Positions 38,237 to 42,362 of a DNA stretch of 42,362 nucleotides are shown in pieces. This DNA is from Pseudomonadota bacterium (GTDB lineage: Bacteria; Desulfobacterota; Desulfovibrionia; Desulfovibrionales; Desulfovibrionaceae): NCBI GenBank assembly GCA_023433925.1, contig JAEYTO010000079.1, positions 1 to 42,362 on the forward strand, in the 5' to 3' direction. Both the position numbers and the translations under genes were made by a program. Position 1 is the stretch's first letter. Every line of letters begins with the position of its first letter. The notes beneath the pieces are model-generated. The model saw only the letters and a program-made list of their open reading frames with translations. It had not been told where the DNA came from and made no database searches.

Positions 38237-40654
38237 ATGAGCCTGCGCTATAAAATCTCCGTCCCGCTCATCGTCGCGGTCCTGGTCCTTGGCACGGCCA
38301 GCTATTTCCTTACGGCCGGCAGCCTCGAAGAGCTCAAGCGCAGCACCTTGGACCTCATGATCGAGAACAAGGCCAAGGAGGTGGAGCAAGGCATCGAGCA
38401 GGCCTCTATGGAAGCCCTCGGGCTGGCCGCGCTGTTCAGCAGGCTGCCCGAGGTGGCCGAGGCCTACGCGGTGGCCCGTTCCGGCCGGATGGACGACGAG
38501 GCCAGCCCGCGGTCCCAGCAGGCCCGCGAGATGCTCAGGCGCTCCCTGGCCCCGGCCCTGACCGGCTACAAGACGAACATGGGCGGCGAGCTCAAGCTGC
38601 ACTTCCACCTGCCCAACGGCCGCAGCCTCCTGCGCGCCTGGTGGCAGAAGAACGTGCAGCGCAAGGGTCAATGGCTCGACATATCCGACGACATCTCCGG
38701 CTTCCGCAAGACCGTGACCGACGTGAACCGCTCGGGCCAGAGCGTCAAGGGCATCGAGCTCGGCCGCGGCGGCTTCGAGGTGCGCGGAGTGACGCCGGTC
38801 CTGGACGCTCAGGGCCGCCGGCTCGGCTCCGTGGAGGTGCTCTTTCCCTTCAACCCGATCATGGAACGCGCCTCCAAAGGCAAGGACCAAGAGCTGGTGG
38901 TCTACATGAACGCCGAGGGCCTGAACATCGCCACCGGCCTGCGGGACGAAGCCAAGCACCCCCAGGTGGACGGCAAGTTCGTGCTTATCAATCGCAGCGA
39001 GAGCGGTGAACTGGAGAAGAGCGTCAGCCTTGGGCTGCTCGAACAAGGCAAGCGCGGCCTGAGCGTGGCCGAACACGACGAAACGATCCTGGCCGCCTTC
39101 CCCATCAAGGACTACCAGGGCGAGCAGGTCGGCGTCGTGGTCTACTCCATGGACACCTCGCTCCAGGCCGGAATCATCAGCAAGCTCATGATCACGCTCA
39201 CGAGCGCCATGGCCATCATCCTCGTGGCGCCCACGCTTATCAGCGGCTTCATGGTCTCGCGCTACGTGGCGACACCGGCGCGCCGGATCATCGCCAAGAT
39301 CAAGGACATCGCCGAGGACCGCGCCGATCTCAAGGAGCGCCTGGACGACTCCCAGCGCGACGAGATCGGCGAGCTGGCCACCTGGTTCAACCGACTCATG
39401 GGCAAGATCGGCATGATCATGTGCGACATCCAGGGCTACGTGAACATGGTCAACGCCGTGCCCGACCCCATCTTCTCCGTGGACGACGACTTCAGGATCC
39501 TCCAGTCCAACGCCGCCACCCAGAAGTTCCTGGGCAAGACCGAGGCCGAGCTCAAGGGCAACCCTTGCCACGAGTTCTTCAAGACGAGCGTCTGCGGGAC
39601 GGACAAGTGCCCCATCGCCATGGCCAAGAAGGTTCAGGGCCCCTTCAAGGCCGACATCATCGACCTCTCGCGCGATGGCGCGTCCAAGTTCATCCAGCCC
39701 GCGGGCGACATCCTGCGTGACTGCGACGGCAGGAAGGTCGGCTATGTGGAGGTGGCCCGCGACGTAACCGAGCTCGTGCTCAAGGAACGCGAGATCAACG
39801 GGAACCTGGAGACCATCCGCAGGGTCAACGACGCAACGAGCGACGCCGCCCGGCGCATCGCCACGGCCTCGGACCAGATCATGTCCCGCCTGGAGGAGGT
39901 CAACACGGGCGCGTCCATGCAGCGCGACCGCGCCGCCGAGACGGCCACGGCCATGGAGCAGATGAACGCCGCCGTCCTGGAGGTCGCCCGCAACGCCACG
40001 GAGGCCTCCCGGCAGGCCGACGCCACGCGGGCCAAGGCCCAGGAGGGCGCCGAGATCGTGGCCAGGGCCGTGACGGCCATCTCCCAGGTGCGCGACCGCT
40101 CCATGGCCATGAAGGCCACCCTGGGCGAGCTGGGCGGCCAGGCCGAGTCCATCGGCAAGATCATGAACGTCATTAACGACATCGCCGACCAGACCAACCT
40201 GCTGGCCCTCAACGCGGCCATTGAGGCCGCCCGCGCCGGGGAGGCCGGCCGGGGCTTCGCCGTGGTGGCCGACGAGGTGCGCAAGCTGGCCGAGAAGACC
40301 ATGACCGCCACCAAGGAGGTCGGCGCGGCAATTTCGGCCATCCAACAGGGCACCGAGGGCAACATCAAGGAGATGGACCGCGCGGCCATGGCCGTGGAAT
40401 CGGCCGTGGCGCTGGCCAACGACTCGGGCACGGCCCTGCGGGAGATCGTCAGGCTCGTCAACGCCACCACGGATCAGGTGCGCTCCATCGCCACCGGCGC
40501 CGAGGAGCAGTCCGCGGCCAGCGAACAGATCAACCGCGCCGTGGACGAGGTCAACCGCATCGCCGGAGACACGGCCAAGGGCATGGGCGAGTCGGTGCAG
40601 GCCATCTCGGAGCTTGTGGCCCTGGCCGACCGGCTGCGCGACATCTCGGAATAG
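38237..40654 (+). CDS. Methyl-accepting chemotaxis protein with periplasmic sensor and PAS domain
   Basis: 805 residues from the ATG at 38237 (AAAGGAGGGG upstream). A first helix (about 8-28) is followed by a periplasmic Cache-like domain (about 30-310), a second helix (about 315-338), HAMP, and a PAS domain (about 398-515) with the Cys cluster CHEFFKTSVCGTDKC. The long signalling coiled coil has the tip IADQTNLLALNAAIEAARAGEAGRGFAVVADEVRKLAEKT at about 648-687. It passes attractant or repellent information to CheA through CheW. The Cys-containing PAS might sense redox or bind a cluster. It lacks a C-terminal CheR pentapeptide. It is transcribed alone and followed by a strong terminator. Confidence 0.95.
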   Translation: MSLRYKISVPLIVAVLVLGTASYFLTAGSLEELKRSTLDLMIENKAKEVEQGIEQASMEALGLAALFSRLPEVAEAYAVARSGRMDDEASPRSQQAREMLRRSLAPALTGYKTNMGGELKLHFHLPNGRSLLRAWWQKNVQRKGQWLDISDDISGFRKTVTDVNRSGQSVKGIELGRGGFEVRGVTPVLDAQGRRLGSVEVLFPFNPIMERASKGKDQELVVYMNAEGLNIATGLRDEAKHPQVDGKFVLINRSESGELEKSVSLGLLEQGKRGLSVAEHDETILAAFPIKDYQGEQVGVVVYSMDTSLQAGIISKLMITLTSAMAIILVAPTLISGFMVSRYVATPARRIIAKIKDIAEDRADLKERLDDSQRDEIGELATWFNRLMGKIGMIMCDIQGYVNMVNAVPDPIFSVDDDFRILQSNAATQKFLGKTEAELKGNPCHEFFKTSVCGTDKCPIAMAKKVQGPFKADIIDLSRDGASKFIQPAGDILRDCDGRKVGYVEVARDVTELVLKEREINGNLETIRRVNDATSDAARRIATASDQIMSRLEEVNTGASMQRDRAAETATAMEQMNAAVLEVARNATEASRQADATRAKAQEGAEIVARAVTAISQVRDRSMAMKATLGELGGQAESIGKIMNVINDIADQTNLLALNAAIEAARAGEAGRGFAVVADEVRKLAEKTMTATKEVGAAISAIQQGTEGNIKEMDRAAMAVESAVALANDSGTALREIVRLVNATTDQVRSIATGAEEQSAASEQINRAVDEVNRIAGDTAKGMGESVQAISELVALADRLRDISE

Positions 40655-40679
40655 CTTCCCTGCCTCCCTCTCCTCGCCG

Positions 40680-40710
40680 GGGCCGCCTTGGGGCGGCCCC
40701 ATTTTTTTTG
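40680..40710 (+). terminator. Intrinsic terminator after the chemoreceptor gene
   Basis: A perfect 9-bp stem GGGGCCGCC / GGCGGCCCC with a TTGG loop, then A and eight T, 25 bases after the stop codon. Confidence 0.93.
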
Positions 40711-40927
40711 CGACATCGGCACGCCTGTGCAGGCCGAATCCCAGCCGGCCTTGCGCTCTTGCCTTGCGGGTTGCTCCACCGGCACAGGCTCATTCGCGGT
40801 TGACCAGACGGCCTGAACGTCCCTAAAAGAATATGCTGGGAATCTCAGGGGTGGCGGCGGACGCCTCTCCAAGCCATGCGAGGAGCACCCAGGATGTCTG
40901 AAAACATATAAAACAAGGAGTTGCGAC

Positions 40928-41218
40928 ATGGCTCAAGTCGATTTTAGCCAAAACAGCATAAGCAAGTGCCTGTGCATGGAATGTCCTGTTCAGGCGCAAA
41001 GCCAATGCGCCAGGCAGAAATATGAGCAATCCAAGAGCATGAGCGGCACGCCGCGCCCGGACGATGTGCCGGGCGTCTACTGCGCGACAGGCAAGGCGCA
41101 TTGTTCCGACTTGAATGCGGTACAGCAGTGCCTATGCTCGGGTTGCCTCGTATGGGCCGAGTACAGCATCCATTCCAACCACTACTGCGCGCGCGGCAGC
41201 GCAGCCCAGACCGCCTAG
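40928..41218 (+). CDS. Small Cys-rich protein (DUF2769-like)
   Basis: 96 residues from the ATG at 40928, preceded by AAGGAG. Ten Cys occur in two similar halves: CLCMECPVQAQSQC and CLCSGCLVWAEYSIHSNHYC, with YCATGKAHC in between. The arrangement resembles the DUF2769 family of anaerobes, which is expected to bind metal or Fe-S. There is no signal peptide, so it is cytoplasmic. It lies upstream of the siroheme/ferredoxin protein with 221 bases between them. The role is unknown. Confidence 0.78.
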   Translation: MAQVDFSQNSISKCLCMECPVQAQSQCARQKYEQSKSMSGTPRPDDVPGVYCATGKAHCSDLNAVQQCLCSGCLVWAEYSIHSNHYCARGSAAQTA

Positions 41219-41439
41219 CGGCAGCCCGCCATGCGCGGAGGGGGGCCTAGCCCTCTCCGCGCCCTCGACCACTTCCCGCGTGACGCGCGTCACGGCATCA
41301 AGTAGACAGGCTGCCTATTCCTTATTGGCGATCCCCAAGGCCGCCAGCCTGGGCCAGGTAGGCCCAAGGCCGCCGCGCGCCGCGCGGACGCATGTGCTGC
41401 CGGTCTTGCCGTGAACAACATGATCAGTAAGGGGATGCC

Positions 41440-42084
41440 GTGAGACGCGAGGATCTGGACAGAGGATTCGTGGTCGAGGCATGCCGGGGTGCGGCGGACT
41501 GTCCGCGCAGGGCCGTGGAGGAAGGGGCGGAGCTTGCGCGGGAGCTGGAGCGGGCCCTGGCGGCCCTCGATCCGGCCGGGCGCATCAGGACCAAGGCCGG
41601 CGGGCACATCCGCGCCCACGACTGCTTCCGCGTGTCCGTGTCTTGCTGCCCCAACGCCTGCTCCAGGCCGCAGATCGCGGACGTGGGCTTCATCGGCGCG
41701 GCCGAGGTGGCGGTCACGGACGAGGCCTGCCTGGAGTGCGAGGCTTGCCTGGAGGCTTGCCGCGAGGATGCCTTGCGCCTGGACATGGGCGGCCCGATCC
41801 TGGACCCGCGCAAATGCGTGCGCTGCGGCGCGTGCGCGGCCATCTGCCCGTCGCGGACCCTGGCGGTCGCGCGCACGGGCTGGCGCGCGCTGCTCGGCGG
41901 CCGCCTGGGCCGCCATCCGAGGCTGGCCGTCGAACTGCCCGGCCTCTACTCCACCGGCGAGGCCGCGGCCCTGGCCGTGCGCTGCCTGACCCTGCACCTG
42001 GACGAGTCCCGGCCCGGCGAGCGCTTCGGCGCGCTCCTGGAGCGCCTGGGGCCGGAGCGCGCCGCGAGCCTCGCGCGCGGATAG
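41440..42084 (+). CDS. Minimal siroheme/[4Fe-4S] sulfite-reductase-like protein with two ferredoxin clusters
   Basis: 214 residues from the GTG at 41440 (AAGGGG upstream). The N-terminal part has C15-x5-C21 (ACRGAADC) and C70-x3-C74 (CCPNAC), the four-Cys pattern that holds the siroheme-coupled [4Fe-4S] cluster in nitrite/sulfite reductases. Two ferredoxin motifs follow (C97, C100, C103, C107 and C126, C129, C132, C136). The two ferredoxin-like substrate half-domains of full enzymes are missing, so it is far shorter than DsrA or AsrC. It may be a small electron carrier or a reduced reductase relative. The C-terminal about 55 residues are unassigned. Confidence 0.8.
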   Translation: MRREDLDRGFVVEACRGAADCPRRAVEEGAELARELERALAALDPAGRIRTKAGGHIRAHDCFRVSVSCCPNACSRPQIADVGFIGAAEVAVTDEACLECEACLEACREDALRLDMGGPILDPRKCVRCGACAAICPSRTLAVARTGWRALLGGRLGRHPRLAVELPGLYSTGEAAALAVRCLTLHLDESRPGERFGALLERLGPERAASLARG

Positions 42085-42098
42085 CTTGGCCTGGAGCC

Positions 42099-42142
42099 CC
42101 AAAGCAATGAGCCCGGCGCATGCGCCGGGCTCATTGCTTTGG
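42099..42142. terminator. 44-base perfect palindrome (bidirectional terminator-like)
   Basis: Two 22-base arms, 42099-42120 and 42121-42142, are perfect inverted repeats around GCGCATGCGC; the arms begin CCAAAGCAATGAGCC. It is 15 bases after the stop codon of the siroheme-type gene and followed by AAAA. It can end transcripts from either side and would protect the gene from the IS element read-through. Confidence 0.8.
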
Positions 42143-42235
42143 AAAACGGGTTTCAAGGGCTGCCTTGTCAGGATCGGGCCTTGGCGGGTGGAGTCCGGGG
42201 GAAGGCCACGCCCTCCCCGCTCGCGTGCCGGACGG
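42143..42235. other. Short region between palindrome and IS element
   Basis: No gene. A GC-rich block (GGGGGAAGGCCACGCCCTCCCC) resembles, in reverse complement, the text near 450-490 (GGGAAGGGC, CCCTCCCC, ACCCACCAAGG), so it may be another degenerate intergenic repeat. Confidence 0.35.
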
Positions 42236-42362
42236 CTAGAGGCTGTTATGAACCGCCGTGAAAAGAGTAGCGACCTTGGCCAGCATAAGGCAGGCAAAGG
42301 CCACGAAGTGAAGCCCGGCCACTGTTTCTGGCAAGCGCTCGTAATCGCGAACCAAACGGCGA
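42236..42362 (-). mobile_element. IS5-like insertion sequence, end with transposase C-terminus (partial)
   Basis: On the minus strand a frame open at the window edge reads RRLVRDYERLPETVAGLHF, then VAFACLMLAKVATLF, and stops at 42236-42238. This is the characteristic C-terminal end of IS5/IS427-type DDE transposases (R-LVRDYE followed by a hydrophobic helix). The terminal inverted repeat should lie around GAGGCTGTTATGAAC, which begins at 42239 and overlaps the gene end. The rest of the element is outside the window, so whether it is intact is unknown. Confidence 0.8.

Noticed and set aside
38168..40702. A very long minus-strand open frame opposite the chemoreceptor gene
   Set aside because: Same reason: an antisense shadow of an intact MCP, running across its terminator.

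Overview
The window looks like a piece of chromosome from a high-GC, strictly anaerobic deltaproteobacterium, most likely a Desulfovibrionaceae sulfate reducer. This rests on overall style, not on a database match: strong G/C third-position bias, a dense set of hybrid histidine kinases and c-di-GMP enzymes, an anaerobic (class III) ribonucleotide reductase behind a cobalamin riboswitch, a feoA-feoA-feoB iron operon with a small Cys-rich membrane protein, a siroheme/[4Fe-4S] sulfite-reductase-like small protein, and families of short intergenic hairpin repeats. No rRNA, tRNA or CRISPR array was found.

Layout. 1-316 is the end of a CPBP-type membrane protease. 864-2574 holds a secreted protein and a single-domain response regulator on the minus strand. 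2962-7038 holds a minus-strand membrane polyferredoxin and a divergent PAS-GGDEF-EAL protein; between them lie a CRP/FNR-like palindrome and a large inverted repeat. 7051-10910 holds small exported or hypothetical proteins, a lipoprotein and a PilZ protein, and includes an unannotated candidate sigma54-driven structured small RNA (about 7878 to 7708, minus strand). 11364-14289 is the B12 riboswitch with nrdG and nrdD. 14391-16945 is a small accessory patch with an AT-rich headless reading frame, a VapBC-like toxin-antitoxin pair and small proteins. 17247-21354 has two hybrid kinases flanking a DedA protein. 22007-28326 has a sulfatase-fold phosphotransferase, a lipid kinase, a Cache-domain kinase and a c-type-heme diguanylate cyclase. 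28468-29235 is an exported EF-hand protein. 29758-33789 (minus) is phoB-phoR-pstB-phoU. 34088-37734 is fur followed by feoA-Cys-rich protein-feoA-feoB, each promoter carrying a Fur box. 38237-42084 has a chemoreceptor, a Cys-rich protein and the siroheme/ferredoxin protein. The window ends inside an IS5-like transposase.

How it fits together. Most genes sense the environment (redox, phosphate, iron, B12, c-di-GMP) and adjust envelope, motility and metal uptake. Fur and feo form one iron circuit. PhoBR with PstB and PhoU form a phosphate circuit whose transporter genes pstSCA are not in the window. The riboswitch ties class III ribonucleotide reductase to B12 supply. At least two enzymes make and one may also degrade c-di-GMP, and one PilZ protein can read it.

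The least expected content is between the genes. Four families of 100-200 bp elements are built from hairpins. Family A (three copies) sits just behind gene 3' ends, always in the same orientation to the gene. Family B has two copies, and family C two copies with terminal inverted repeats. Family D is a single 138 bp element with terminal inverted repeats and five tandem hairpins. Together with the candidate sigma54-dependent RNA these are the main targets for a second look.
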